From Bacilli bacterium (lineage in GTDB: Bacteria > Bacillota_I > Bacilli_A > RF39 > UBA660): DNA of 64,000 nt. Where the stretch lies: positions 64,839 through 128,838 of the forward strand of contig JAGBJG010000009.1 in NCBI GenBank assembly GCA_017934595.1, written 5' to 3'. The notes beneath the pieces were generated by a model that did no database searches, was not told where the DNA came from, and saw only the letters and a program-made list of their open reading frames with translations. Position 1 is the first letter of the stretch. The number at the start of each line of letters is the position of its first letter. Below are positions 17,305 to 26,849 of this stretch, one piece after another. The translations under genes were made by a program, and so were the position numbers.

Positions 17305-17754
17305 ATGGCAGTATATAAAGTATATAATCCTGAAACAGATAATTATGGTATATATGATTATTTTAAATTAGAAGGATATAATAAATCATTGGGTATTATA
17401 TTAGATGATAAATATGTATTTAAAGTAGGTATAGGTGATCATTATGTATCACACGTATCATTTGAAGATGAATATGGTCCATATAATTTATGGTTATGTG
17501 CGGATAATGATTATTTAGGTATATCATATATACGTGATGTAGGTGGTGAAATAACAGATTTTCAATATAGATGCGTTATAGGATTATTAAAAGATTGTCA
17601 AAAATATATTAATGAAACAAATAAAAAGATTCTTTTTGATATATCAGAACGTTTATTTACTAATGAAAGTATGTTAGATGAAAAACATGATATAAATAAA
17701 ATAATAGAAGATATAGAAATTAAATATAATATGATGTTTGGAAAGAAAAAATAA
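17305..17754 (+). CDS. Unknown protein, copy 2 of a duplicated gene
   Basis: A 149-residue paralogue of the protein at 16293. Residues about 1-75 are nearly identical and the C-terminal half diverges, including a three-residue-scale indel (RDVGGEITDF versus NYDDSDINEF). ATG 17305 is chosen over an in-frame ATG at 17287 because it follows AGGTGATAAT and sits exactly 16 bases after TATAAT (17283-17288). Function is unknown. A retained pair with a conserved core and variable tail suggests a target- or partner-binding C-terminus. Confidence 0.65.
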   Translation: MAVYKVYNPETDNYGIYDYFKLEGYNKSLGIILDDKYVFKVGIGDHYVSHVSFEDEYGPYNLWLCADNDYLGISYIRDVGGEITDFQYRCVIGLLKDCQKYINETNKKILFDISERLFTNESMLDEKHDINKIIEDIEIKYNMMFGKKK

Positions 17755-17838
17755 GAAATTAATAAAATCATAATTTTTATCTGTGAGATAATCGATAAGG
17801 TGTATTTTTAAAATTAAAAATATTCATTAATATAAAAT

Positions 17839-17860
17839 AGAACTACGAATAGTTCTTTTA
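17839..17860 (+). terminator. Intrinsic terminator before the restriction-like operon
   Basis: An AGAACTA-cgaa-TAGTTCT stem with a T-rich tail. Confidence 0.65.
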
Positions 17861-17902
17861 TTTTCCTCTAAAATATTGTATAATTAATATAATGGTGGTA
17901 GT

Positions 17903-19075
17903 ATGAAGAAGAAGTTTAAGTTTATAGATTTATTTGCAGGAATAGGTGGCTTCCATCAAGCTATGGTACAATTAGGTGGTGAATGCGTATTTGCATCTGA
18001 AATAGACAAATATGCAGTAAATACATATTATAAAAACTATGGGATTAATCCTAATTGTAATATTAGAGATATAGATGAAAAAGATATACCTAAACACGAT
18101 GTGTTGTGTGCAGGATTCCCTTGTCAAACATTTTCTAAAGCTGGTAAGCGTTTAGGCTTTAATGATGAGACAAAGGGTACATTATTTTTTGAAATAGAGC
18201 GAATTTTAAAATATCATAAGACTAAATATATTATATTAGAAAATGTAAGGAACTTAGTTTCACATGATAATGGACAAACATGGGAGACAATTTATGTGCA
18301 TTTAAAGAAAATCGGATATAGGTTAACTAAAGATCCTATAATCGTTAGTCCGCATCAATTAGGAATTCCACAATTACGAGAAAGAGTTGTTATATTAGGA
18401 ATATATGATCCCGAAAATGCAGATAAAGACTTAAATATTAATTTTGAACATTTAAGAACAAAAGATGATAATAGTATATTTGATATATTAGAATCAAAGA
18501 AAGTAGCGAGTAAATATTATATTTCGGACTACGAGGAAGAGGTTCTTAATGCGTGGGATGAATTTTATAAAGGCCTTAAAGAAACTGTTATTGGATTTCC
18601 AATCTGGGTATTATATTTCAATGGCTATTATAAGGATGAAAAGATGCCTAAGTGGAAAAAGGATTTTATTGATAAAAATATAAATCTTTATCATAATAAT
18701 AAAGAATTTATTGATAAGTGGTTGAAAAAGTATAATTATTTGCGTGATTATCCTAAGACATATTGGAAATTCGAATGGCAGGCTGGGGGTAGCATAAAGT
18801 CACTATGGGACGGAATAATACAAGTGCGACCATCAGGTATTAGAGTAAAAAAACCGACTTGCTTTCCAGCGTTAGTCGCGATGGTTCAGATTCCAATAAT
18901 AGGCAAATACAAAAGAAGATTAACTGTAAGAGAGGCTGCTCGATTACAAAGTTTCCCAGATACTTTTATCCCTGATTCAAGTGATCAACAAGCATATAAG
19001 CAATTTGGGAATGCTGTTAATGTTGATGTTATTAAAATGGCTGCAGAAGCATTATTTAAGTATAAGGACAACTAA
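17903..19075 (+). CDS. DNA (cytosine-5)-methyltransferase
   Basis: A 390-residue C5-methylase. Motif I is DLFAGIGGFHQA (9-20), motif IV GFPCQTFSKAG has catalytic C74, motif VI is ENV at 113-115, motif VIII is QLGIPQLRERVVILG, and motifs IX/X are RLTVREAARLQSFPDTF and QFGNAVN. The variable target-recognition region (about 175-320) is 150 residues, so specificity cannot be read. It heads an apparent four-gene operon with a MORC-type ATPase, a Z1 protein and a DUF4420 nuclease, where methylation would mark self DNA. Codon use (CGA, GCG, GGG) is unlike the core genes. Confidence 0.95.
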   Translation: MKKKFKFIDLFAGIGGFHQAMVQLGGECVFASEIDKYAVNTYYKNYGINPNCNIRDIDEKDIPKHDVLCAGFPCQTFSKAGKRLGFNDETKGTLFFEIERILKYHKTKYIILENVRNLVSHDNGQTWETIYVHLKKIGYRLTKDPIIVSPHQLGIPQLRERVVILGIYDPENADKDLNINFEHLRTKDDNSIFDILESKKVASKYYISDYEEEVLNAWDEFYKGLKETVIGFPIWVLYFNGYYKDEKMPKWKKDFIDKNINLYHNNKEFIDKWLKKYNYLRDYPKTYWKFEWQAGGSIKSLWDGIIQVRPSGIRVKKPTCFPALVAMVQIPIIGKYKRRLTVREAARLQSFPDTFIPDSSDQQAYKQFGNAVNVDVIKMAAEALFKYKDN

Positions 19076-19096
19076 TTGTTATTAGTTGCTTTTGTT
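19069..19096 (+). terminator. Weak intrinsic terminator or attenuator inside the operon
   Basis: CAACTAAT-tgtt-ATTAGTTG hairpin followed by CTTTTG, between the methylase and the ATPase gene. The short T-run suggests partial termination, which would keep methylase levels above those of the downstream genes. Confidence 0.45.
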
Positions 19097-19117
19097 GTAT
19101 AGAAAGAGTGTGATGTT

Positions 19118-20686
19118 ATGAACGAAAATTCGAGTAATTTAATTAATATAAGGCCAGCTTCAAGTGTGTATGGTACATATCGTAGATTGAGTTATACGCC
19201 TTGGTTTGCTATAGCTGAATTTATAGATAATTCAACCCAAAGTTATTACAATCATAAGGAAGAACTGCTGGCTACTGATGGTTTTAAAAAATTGATTATC
19301 AATATTAAATATGATTCAAACGAAGATATTCTTGAAATTACTGATAATGCATATGGCATGGATTTTAATGATTTCCAAAGAGCCATAATTCTTGATAAAC
19401 CTCCCGTAGATAGAACTGGAAGAAATGAATTTGGTATGGGATTGAAAACGGCTGCGTGTTGGTTTGGAGATTTATGGAAGGTAGAGACATCTAGATTAGG
19501 ATTGGACAAAATTTATAGTGCAACAATGGACATTAAAGAGTTTGAGAGGACTCATCAAGAAGAAGTACTATCAATTTGTAAAAATACAAATCCAGAGATG
19601 CATTTTACAAAAATAGTTATTAGTAATTTAAATCAAAAACCACAACGTCGATCTGTTGCAAAAATCAAAAGTACATTAGAAAAAATTTACAGAAGCGATT
19701 TAAGGACTGGTGAAATAGATATCATATGGAATGGGGAACATTTAGAATATAGCGAGCCAGAAATAAGAACCGTTAATGGCGAAAAGGAAATCAAAAATGT
19801 AGATTTTGAAGTAGAGGGACCATTTGGTGATAAATATAGAGTATATGGATGGATTGGTATATTGCAGAGCGGCTCATATAATAATTCTGGCTTTTCTTTG
19901 TTGAGACGAGGTCGTGTTATCGTTGGCTCTCAAGAGAATTATAAGCCTGATGCCATATTTGGAAGTTCGGGAGGAGATTATCGGAGATTATATTTATGCG
20001 GAGAGTTAAATTTAAATGATTTTCCTGCAACACAAGCTAAAGATAATTTTGTGTGGGATAATGGTTTAGAAGATAATTTTATTGAAAAATTAGATGAAAT
20101 ATCTATTGATTATCAGAAAAAAGCACAGGCAATGCGACAGATTAATCAAGCAAAAAAAGTTTCTGAAATTTCCGATCAAAAAATTAATGAAATTAAAGAT
20201 GAAATAAAATTTGCGTTTGAAGACTTTAGCATAGATGCACAAGAAAGCAAAAGCGGTAATGATGAATTGTTATCTGATTTAATTGTTGCAGAACCGGTAG
20301 TGATAAACGATCATATGCATGATGCTGCTATTGCAGAGCGTGCAATTGATATTCAAACGATAGAGATTGATCAATACAAATTTAGAGTTAAATGGAGCGA
20401 TGAAAATGAATTAGCTCCATGGCTAACTATAAAAGAATATCACGATGAATTCGGAGGGCTAACTAATGAAATAGATGTAATAATTAATATATGTCATAAA
20501 TTTTTTGTTCCATATATTAATAAGACGGATTTTTTGCCATTAATTAACAAATTTGCTTTAGCTCTAATTGTTGCTGAAAAGAGGGCAAAAAGTATTTCAA
20601 CAGATGGTGATTTGAAAATTGACCCTGAAAGTATTAGAAATCAAATGAATAGATGCTTATACGATATTGCATCAAAGGAGAATTAG
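19118..20686 (+). CDS. MORC-like GHKL ATPase of a restriction-type system
   Basis: A 522-residue GHKL ATPase. The N-box is AEFIDNSTQS (E34, N38), the G1 box is DNAYGM at 76-81, and the lid/G2 segment is GRNEFGMGLKTA at 101-112. An S5-like domain follows, including FSLLRRGRVIVGSQ and the lysine-containing PATQAKDNF. This is the bacterial MutL/MORC-like type that Iyer, Abhiman and Aravind (2008) predicted to work with Z1 and nuclease proteins in restriction-like systems. ATP-driven dimer clamping on DNA is the likely role. The stop abuts the next start with no gap. Confidence 0.88.
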   Translation: MNENSSNLINIRPASSVYGTYRRLSYTPWFAIAEFIDNSTQSYYNHKEELLATDGFKKLIINIKYDSNEDILEITDNAYGMDFNDFQRAIILDKPPVDRTGRNEFGMGLKTAACWFGDLWKVETSRLGLDKIYSATMDIKEFERTHQEEVLSICKNTNPEMHFTKIVISNLNQKPQRRSVAKIKSTLEKIYRSDLRTGEIDIIWNGEHLEYSEPEIRTVNGEKEIKNVDFEVEGPFGDKYRVYGWIGILQSGSYNNSGFSLLRRGRVIVGSQENYKPDAIFGSSGGDYRRLYLCGELNLNDFPATQAKDNFVWDNGLEDNFIEKLDEISIDYQKKAQAMRQINQAKKVSEISDQKINEIKDEIKFAFEDFSIDAQESKSGNDELLSDLIVAEPVVINDHMHDAAIAERAIDIQTIEIDQYKFRVKWSDENELAPWLTIKEYHDEFGGLTNEIDVIINICHKFFVPYINKTDFLPLINKFALALIVAEKRAKSISTDGDLKIDPESIRNQMNRCLYDIASKEN

Positions 20687-22816
20687 ATGGAAGGAATATT
20701 AAGACATAGTAGCCCTGCTAGTGATAATTGGGTAATTGATTTAGACGGTGAGGAATTGGCAATTGTGAAGAACCATCTTAGTATGTCTGAATCTGAAAAA
20801 ATGCAAACTGTTTTATCTGCAGCCAAGATATTAGGACAATGTCCTAATCCAAATGGTAGAAAAATTCAGAAAACAGGCTTAGCTATTGGTAAAGTGCAAA
20901 GTGGTAAGACTTCTAATTTTATTTCGCTTGCGGCTTTGGCATTTGATAATGGATATAGAATCGTAGTTATTTTTGGCGGTAATACCAAAGTATTGTTATC
21001 ACAAACAGAAAAAAGAATAAATGAATCATTTGATTTAGATAGTAGAGAAGATTATAAATTTTCAACTTTTTCTAGTAGTGGAGATTTGAATAGTGATGCA
21101 TTAAAAAACAATTACGCGTCACGAAAAAATATTATTATTACAGGGTTAAAGGAATATACACATATTCGAAATATAAAACGATTTATTAAGGATGCTGGTC
21201 TATCTGATGTTCCAATTCTAATTATAGATGATGAAGGAGATCAGATGTCACTAAATGGATCTGTTAATAAAGACGAAGAGACAACAACATATCGTAATTT
21301 TAAAGAATTATTGATTGATCTTAATTTTTCAACTTTTATTTCTGTCACTGCAACTCCACAAGCTAATTTATTAATTGACATATGTAATATATTATCGCCA
21401 GATTTTATAGAATTGATTCAACCAGGTGAAAAATATTGTGGATTCAGTACATATCATTATAAGCCAGTTACTGAATATATATCTATAATTCCTGATTATG
21501 AAAACGTAATATTAGATGAGGAATCTGGTATTCCAGCTTCATTTGAAGAAGCCGTTAGTACTTTTTATGTTGGAAGTATTATAAGAAAAAGAAGGGGAGA
21601 CAATACTACTCATTCAATGCTGATTCATCCAAGCCAGAAAATTAAGGATCATTCGATAGTGGTTCGAAAACTAGAAATTCTTCTTAATCAGTTAAAAGAT
21701 TATATTGAAAGTGGTGAGGAGTCAGCGATTTCGAAAGTTGAAAAATTCCTTTCAAGGGGATTAAATAATTTAAAAGAAACTGTTCCAGAATCGTATAATT
21801 CATCAGACCTTATAGGGGATTTTAAGGCGGAGTTATATAATACTTCAACAATTGTATTAAACGGTACAAACGCAAATAATGAAGTTGATTATAAATCTAA
21901 TAGAAATGTGATTGTACTTGGTGGAACAATGGTTGAAAGAGGATTGACAATTAAAAACTTAGCTGTAACTTATATCGTTCGTTCTAACAAAGGTAAGGAA
22001 AATGCAGATACTGTTGAACAACGAACTAGATGGTTTGGTTATAGGACTAATAAGTATGGTAGTTATTTAGATTTGTGTAGAGTATTTTTAACTGATAGTA
22101 TGGCCAATAACTTTTATAATTTGGGTCAACATGAAAAGAGTATTTGGGATAATATTATTTATTCAAAGAAACAAGGTATAGTTGCCAAAAAAATGCAATT
22201 ACTTTTTGAACTAGATGGTCATTTTAATCCTACTAGATTAAATGTTATTCCTGAGATGAGCAAATTTGAGTTTGGAAAGTGGAAACAACAAAAATCAGTA
22301 GGAGATTTAGTTGATACCGGATATTATAAAATCTTAAATAAAGAATTATACGATTATTTGAGAAAGTATAACTTTGAGAGAATCTATATGGGAAATTTTG
22401 TCCATAAATGTTATCTTGATGTTGATTTTGAAGATTTTTATCATACCATTTTATCTAAGTTTTATTCTAACAAAGATTTAAAATTTGATATTGATTATAT
22501 TAGAGCGTCAATATCTAGGATGAAAATGGAAGGTATGCCATTAAAGATTAACATTATTAAAATGCGTGATGGTATTGACGAATATCGTGAGATTTATGAT
22601 GATAAGACAGTTCATCAATTGATGGCTGGTCGTTCAGTAAATAAAACAGAGGATGACAGTGGATATTATAAAGGCGATCAATTTGTTTTAGAAAATGAAC
22701 TGCAAATTCAAATCCATAATGTAAAAATAAATAAAAATTCATCCGAGACTATTCCTATGTTGTGTTTTTATTGCCCGTATTTAGGTAGTGCTAAGAGATT
22801 GGTAGGTAGAATATAA
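20687..22816 (+). CDS. Z1-domain ATPase (SF2 helicase-like)
   Basis: A 709-residue protein. Walker A is GKVQSGKT at 68-75, the Walker B-like motif is IIDDEGDQ (about 180-187), and the motif III-like SVTATPQAN follows. The Z1 hallmarks GGTMVERGLTIKNL and EQRTRWFGYR (arginine-finger/motif VI) lie near 420-455. Z1 proteins pair with MORC ATPases and restriction-fold nucleases. The start codon follows the previous TAG directly with AAGGAG upstream, and the stop overlaps the next ATG (TAATG), indicating tight coupling. Confidence 0.88.
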   Translation: MEGILRHSSPASDNWVIDLDGEELAIVKNHLSMSESEKMQTVLSAAKILGQCPNPNGRKIQKTGLAIGKVQSGKTSNFISLAALAFDNGYRIVVIFGGNTKVLLSQTEKRINESFDLDSREDYKFSTFSSSGDLNSDALKNNYASRKNIIITGLKEYTHIRNIKRFIKDAGLSDVPILIIDDEGDQMSLNGSVNKDEETTTYRNFKELLIDLNFSTFISVTATPQANLLIDICNILSPDFIELIQPGEKYCGFSTYHYKPVTEYISIIPDYENVILDEESGIPASFEEAVSTFYVGSIIRKRRGDNTTHSMLIHPSQKIKDHSIVVRKLEILLNQLKDYIESGEESAISKVEKFLSRGLNNLKETVPESYNSSDLIGDFKAELYNTSTIVLNGTNANNEVDYKSNRNVIVLGGTMVERGLTIKNLAVTYIVRSNKGKENADTVEQRTRWFGYRTNKYGSYLDLCRVFLTDSMANNFYNLGQHEKSIWDNIIYSKKQGIVAKKMQLLFELDGHFNPTRLNVIPEMSKFEFGKWKQQKSVGDLVDTGYYKILNKELYDYLRKYNFERIYMGNFVHKCYLDVDFEDFYHTILSKFYSNKDLKFDIDYIRASISRMKMEGMPLKINIIKMRDGIDEYREIYDDKTVHQLMAGRSVNKTEDDSGYYKGDQFVLENELQIQIHNVKINKNSSETIPMLCFYCPYLGSAKRLVGRI

Positions 22817-23739
22817 TGGTTAATGAGATTATTGAATTTTTAAAATCTATTTCAACTGATGAAGGATATTATATAAAAGATTTTTCTAGCAATATATATT
22901 TCGGTGTTGATTCCGGCAATAATTACATTTTTGCCAGAATTAATAATTCTAATGATAGCAAATTTTCTATGAAGACTAAAACTATTACTGTTTATCAAAA
23001 TTATGATTTTGAGTTTAAAACTGAGAATGATTTAATTAAAGATAAGTTTGATGTTCTTATTCTTAATTATAATTATCATTCAACTCTTGAAACATTTATT
23101 AATTTATGCTTAAACTTTTATGATAAGGATGACGGTAGAACTATACTTGAATTAACAGAGGATTTAATTCAATTATATAAAGTTATTGGCTCAGGTGATT
23201 ATATTTCACAACAAGGTTTTTGGTCAGAACTATTTACTATAGATTATTTATATGAAAAGTTTGATATAAATATAGCAAAATATTGGCATACTGATCCATT
23301 TAATAAATATGATTTTTCTATTAAATCAGATTTTAAGATAGAAGTTAAATCCACGATAAAAGAATATAGAGAACATGAATTTAGCCATGAACAGATATTT
23401 ACTAATAATAATGTTATAGTTTCATCTGTAATGATGAAAAAGGATGATTCAGGTGTTACAATTAAAGATTTATTCGCACGTATAGAACGTTTGTTTAAAG
23501 ATAATTATGAGATATTTAAAATGTTAGAAGTTGAAATGTCAAAATTTTTAGAAGATAATTTGTTAAAGTTCAATTATGATTATGCAGAGGAAAATATAAA
23601 ATTTTATAGCAATAAAGATATTCCGAAATTTGAAATTCCAGAGCCTAATGGTGTCCATGGGACAAGATATTTAGCTCAATTAGAAATGATTGAGCCGTTA
23701 TCTGAGGAAAATATCTATTCATTAAATAGTGTTGTGTGA
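22816..23739 (+). CDS. DUF4420-type PD-(D/E)XK nuclease
   Basis: A 307-residue predicted endonuclease. The core reads E138 (QQGFWSELF), D166 (KYDFSI), and E176-V-K178 (FKIEVKST), spaced as in PD-(D/E)XK enzymes and matching the DUF4420 family, which recurs downstream of Z1 genes. It is the likely cutting subunit of the methylase-MORC-Z1 operon. It overlaps the Z1 stop by one base and is followed by a terminator, ending the operon. Confidence 0.85.
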   Translation: MVNEIIEFLKSISTDEGYYIKDFSSNIYFGVDSGNNYIFARINNSNDSKFSMKTKTITVYQNYDFEFKTENDLIKDKFDVLILNYNYHSTLETFINLCLNFYDKDDGRTILELTEDLIQLYKVIGSGDYISQQGFWSELFTIDYLYEKFDINIAKYWHTDPFNKYDFSIKSDFKIEVKSTIKEYREHEFSHEQIFTNNNVIVSSVMMKKDDSGVTIKDLFARIERLFKDNYEIFKMLEVEMSKFLEDNLLKFNYDYAEENIKFYSNKDIPKFEIPEPNGVHGTRYLAQLEMIEPLSEENIYSLNSVV

Positions 23740-23768
23740 GGAACTTTTTATAAAGTTTCTTTTTTTAT
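23740..23768 (+). terminator. Intrinsic terminator closing the MORC/Z1 operon
   Basis: A GGAACTTT ... AAAGTTTC hairpin followed by T7. Confidence 0.75.
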
Positions 23769-23814
23769 TATTTATTTTAACTTTACTGTGATATAATTAG
23801 GTCAGGTGATACTT

Positions 23815-24129
23815 ATGAAAGAATTAACCGAAAAAGTTGTTGAATTCACTCGTATAAGAGATTGGGATCAATTTCATTCTCCTGAGAATCTAGCTAAGAG
23901 TATTTCTATTGAAGCAGGTGAACTATTAGAATGTTTTCAATGGAATAATGAATATGATCTAGATGAAGTCAAGGAAGAACTAGCTGATGTTATAAATTAT
24001 TGTTTATTAATGGCTGATAAGCTAGGTGTAGATCCTAAACAAATTGTTTTAGATAAAATGGAGAAAACAGCTAAGAAATATCCTGTTGAAAAAGCTAAGG
24101 GTGTAAGTACGAAATATAATAAATTGTAG
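23815..24129 (+). CDS. MazG-like nucleotide pyrophosphohydrolase
   Basis: A 104-residue all-alpha NTP pyrophosphatase. It has the E-x-x-E ... E-x-x-D metal signature (SIEAGELLECFQW and EELADVINYCLLMADKLG), as in the dCTP pyrophosphatase/RS21-C6 branch of the MazG superfamily. It hydrolyses (d)NTPs to monophosphates. ATG 23815 is chosen because AGGTGAT lies upstream and TGATATAAT ends 17 bases before it. It is the first of four closely spaced genes with an HNH nuclease, a DUF2075 protein and a DpnII-like nuclease. Confidence 0.88.
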   Translation: MKELTEKVVEFTRIRDWDQFHSPENLAKSISIEAGELLECFQWNNEYDLDEVKEELADVINYCLLMADKLGVDPKQIVLDKMEKTAKKYPVEKAKGVSTKYNKL

Positions 24130-24137
24130 GAGTTAAT

Positions 24138-24926
24138 ATGAGAAATAAATGGGAACACGATGAAATGGTCTTAACTTTATATATATATCTGACACATAAT
24201 CCAGAAGAACTTCACAAATATTCATCTTTTATGATCGATTTTTGTAATAGATTGAATATCTATACAGGAAAGAATTTTACGACGTCATCAATTGAAATGA
24301 GGATTTCAAACTATAAATCAGTTGATCCAAACTATCATAAAATTGGATTAGCAAATGGTGGTAAAAGTGTTAAGGAGTTTTGGGATAAATATAATGATAG
24401 AATTGATTATATGTGTGAATTATATGAAAAATTCGTTAATTCAACATATAAACAAATTAATGAAGAATCTGTAAAAGAATTAGATGAAATAGAGAAAGAA
24501 TATACATTACTGAATATAGGTGATAAAGACGGGTATATTGAATCAGTAATAAATATAAGAAATGGCGCTATTCAAAAAGTTTTTAGAGATAATCTAATAA
24601 TTGAATTTAACCAAAAATGTGCTATTTGTGGAATTAATAATAGGGGTTTATTAATTAGTAGTCACATATTACCTTATAGTAAGTGTATTAACAAGGAAGA
24701 TATGATAAATCATAATAATGGTTTGTTATTATGTCCAAATCATGACGCTTTATTTGATAAGAAATTAATTTCATTTGACGATGACGGGAAAATAATAATT
24801 AATCCTCTGATTGATAAACAATTATATAAAGACTTAAATATTAGTGATAATATATATTTGAAAAAGTGTTACTTAAATGTTGAAAGATTGGCTTTTCTGA
24901 GATTACACAGAAGTATGATGAAATAG
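24138..24926 (+). CDS. HNH endonuclease
   Basis: A 262-residue protein. The C-terminal HNH domain has C161-x-x-C164, S-SHILP (H176), NHNNGLLLCPNHDALFD (N194, C199, H202) and a following beta segment. The N-terminal half is a helical specificity module with WEHDEMVLTLYIYL and the later LANGGKSVKEFWDKY, typical of HNH restriction-like proteins. It starts 8 bases after the MazG-like gene and ends 10 bases before the DUF2075 gene. Confidence 0.88.
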   Translation: MRNKWEHDEMVLTLYIYLTHNPEELHKYSSFMIDFCNRLNIYTGKNFTTSSIEMRISNYKSVDPNYHKIGLANGGKSVKEFWDKYNDRIDYMCELYEKFVNSTYKQINEESVKELDEIEKEYTLLNIGDKDGYIESVINIRNGAIQKVFRDNLIIEFNQKCAICGINNRGLLISSHILPYSKCINKEDMINHNNGLLLCPNHDALFDKKLISFDDDGKIIINPLIDKQLYKDLNISDNIYLKKCYLNVERLAFLRLHRSMMK

Positions 24927-24936
24927 GAGAAATATT

Positions 24937-26817
24937 ATGTTAGTATATGAAGGAATTAAATCAGGATTTATTAATGATGTAGATTTAGGAATAATTGCTG
25001 ATAAGATAAGAAATAAATATATAGAAAAGATCAAAAGAAGACCAAGTGCACCAGAATTTAACTCTTGGAAAAATTCTATGCAATATATGAGAGGTGTATT
25101 AAGTGATAATGAAATACCAAATAATACTGGCATAGCTATTGAATATAATATTCCTCCAACCGGATGTAGAATAGATTTTATGATGTCAGGATTTAGTAAG
25201 AATAAATCTAATGTTTTAATAATTGAATTAAAACAATGGGATAAGGCAACTCAAGTAGGTAAACTTGATGGTGTATATAAAGTTAGTACATATACTGGTG
25301 GAGGATTAAGAGATGTTAATCATCCATCATATCAAGCTATGACTTATGCTAATTTAATTAAAGATTATAATGAATCTGTCCAATTAAAAGATATTAATGT
25401 AGTACCATGTGCATACTTACATAATTATTATTTTGAAAATGATGATACTTTATTATCTGATAATTATAAAGAATATATAGATAAGGCACCGTTGTTTGGT
25501 CATAATGATGTAATTAAATTAAGAGACTTTATTAAAAGATATATTGAAAGTGGTGATGATGGAAGTATTCTTTATGAAATTGATCATGGAAGAATTAGAC
25601 CATCTAAAATGTTACAAGATTCTTTAACACAAATGTTACAAGGTAATAAAGAATTTTATATGATTGATAAACAAAAAATTATATATGAATATGCCTTAAG
25701 CAATGCTATTGATACTGTGTCCAGCAACAAAAAGAATGTAATGATTGTTAGAGGTGGACCAGGTACTGGTAAATCTGTACTTGCTATTAATCTACTAGTA
25801 GAATTTAATAACCGAAATATGACTTGTTTCTATGTAACCAAGAATGCAGCACCTAGAAGTGTGTTTTCAGCTAAATTAAGAGGTAATTTTACTCAAACAT
25901 ATATTAATCATTTATTCCAAGGTTCTGGAAATTTTGTCGATGAAGAGAGTAATAAATTAGATGTATTGGTAGTTGATGAAGCACATAGATTAAATGCAAA
26001 ATCTGGAATGTTTCAAAATAAAGGCGAAAATCAAATTAAAGAAATTATTAATGCTTCTAAATTTTCAATATTCTTTATAGATGAAAATCAAAAAGTAACT
26101 CTTAAAGATATTGGTAGTGAAGATTTAATCAAAAAATATGCTAATGAATTAAGTGCTGGTATATATACTTATGAACTAGATAGTCAATTTAGATGTAATG
26201 GTTCCGATGGATATATAGCATGGTTAAATAATTTATTAGAAATTAAAGAAACAGCTAACTTTGATATTGATGGATTTGATTATGACTTTAAAGTATTTGA
26301 TGATCCAAATGAAATGAGAAAAGCTATTGAAGAAAGAAATAAGATAAATAATAAATCTAGAATAGTAGCAGGTTATTGTTGGGATTGGATTAGTGAAGGT
26401 AATGCCAAGAATAACTCTAAAGTTCATGATATAACTATTCCTGAATATAACTTTGGAATGAGTTGGAACTTAGGTAATTCTCAAACTTGGGCTATAGATC
26501 CTGAATCAGTTAATGAAGCTGGATGTATTCATACATGTCAAGGATTAGAATTTGATTATGTTGGTGTTATTATCGGCGACGATATGAGATACGAAAATGG
26601 ACATATAGTAACTGATTATTCAAAAAGAGCTAAAACTGATCAGTCTTTAAAAGGAATAAATAAAATAGCTAAAGAGCAAGGACAAGAAGAAGCTAAAAAC
26701 ATAGCTGATTCTATTATTAAAAATACATATAGAACATTAATGACTAGAGGTATGAAAGGTTGTTATGTTTATTGTACAGATATAAAATTAAAAGAATATT
26801 TAAAAGAATATCTATAG
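24937..26817 (+). CDS. DUF2075 helicase-like protein with N-terminal nuclease-type domain
   Basis: A 626-residue protein. Residues about 60-110 carry a PD-(D/E)XK-like strand pair (RIDFMM, then VLIIELKQW). The ATPase part has Walker A RGGPGTGKS (about 272-280), Walker B VLVVDEAHRL, and the DUF2075/Schlafen-type motifs FIDENQKVT and TLMTRGMKGCYVY at the end. This architecture matches DUF2075 proteins found as single-gene nuclease-helicase phage defences or in restriction operons. Its codon use is closer to the core genes than that of the MORC operon. Confidence 0.85.
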   Translation: MLVYEGIKSGFINDVDLGIIADKIRNKYIEKIKRRPSAPEFNSWKNSMQYMRGVLSDNEIPNNTGIAIEYNIPPTGCRIDFMMSGFSKNKSNVLIIELKQWDKATQVGKLDGVYKVSTYTGGGLRDVNHPSYQAMTYANLIKDYNESVQLKDINVVPCAYLHNYYFENDDTLLSDNYKEYIDKAPLFGHNDVIKLRDFIKRYIESGDDGSILYEIDHGRIRPSKMLQDSLTQMLQGNKEFYMIDKQKIIYEYALSNAIDTVSSNKKNVMIVRGGPGTGKSVLAINLLVEFNNRNMTCFYVTKNAAPRSVFSAKLRGNFTQTYINHLFQGSGNFVDEESNKLDVLVVDEAHRLNAKSGMFQNKGENQIKEIINASKFSIFFIDENQKVTLKDIGSEDLIKKYANELSAGIYTYELDSQFRCNGSDGYIAWLNNLLEIKETANFDIDGFDYDFKVFDDPNEMRKAIEERNKINNKSRIVAGYCWDWISEGNAKNNSKVHDITIPEYNFGMSWNLGNSQTWAIDPESVNEAGCIHTCQGLEFDYVGVIIGDDMRYENGHIVTDYSKRAKTDQSLKGINKIAKEQGQEEAKNIADSIIKNTYRTLMTRGMKGCYVYCTDIKLKEYLKEYL

Positions 26818-26849
26818 TATTGATTTTATCAAAATAGTGAGGCGAAGAT

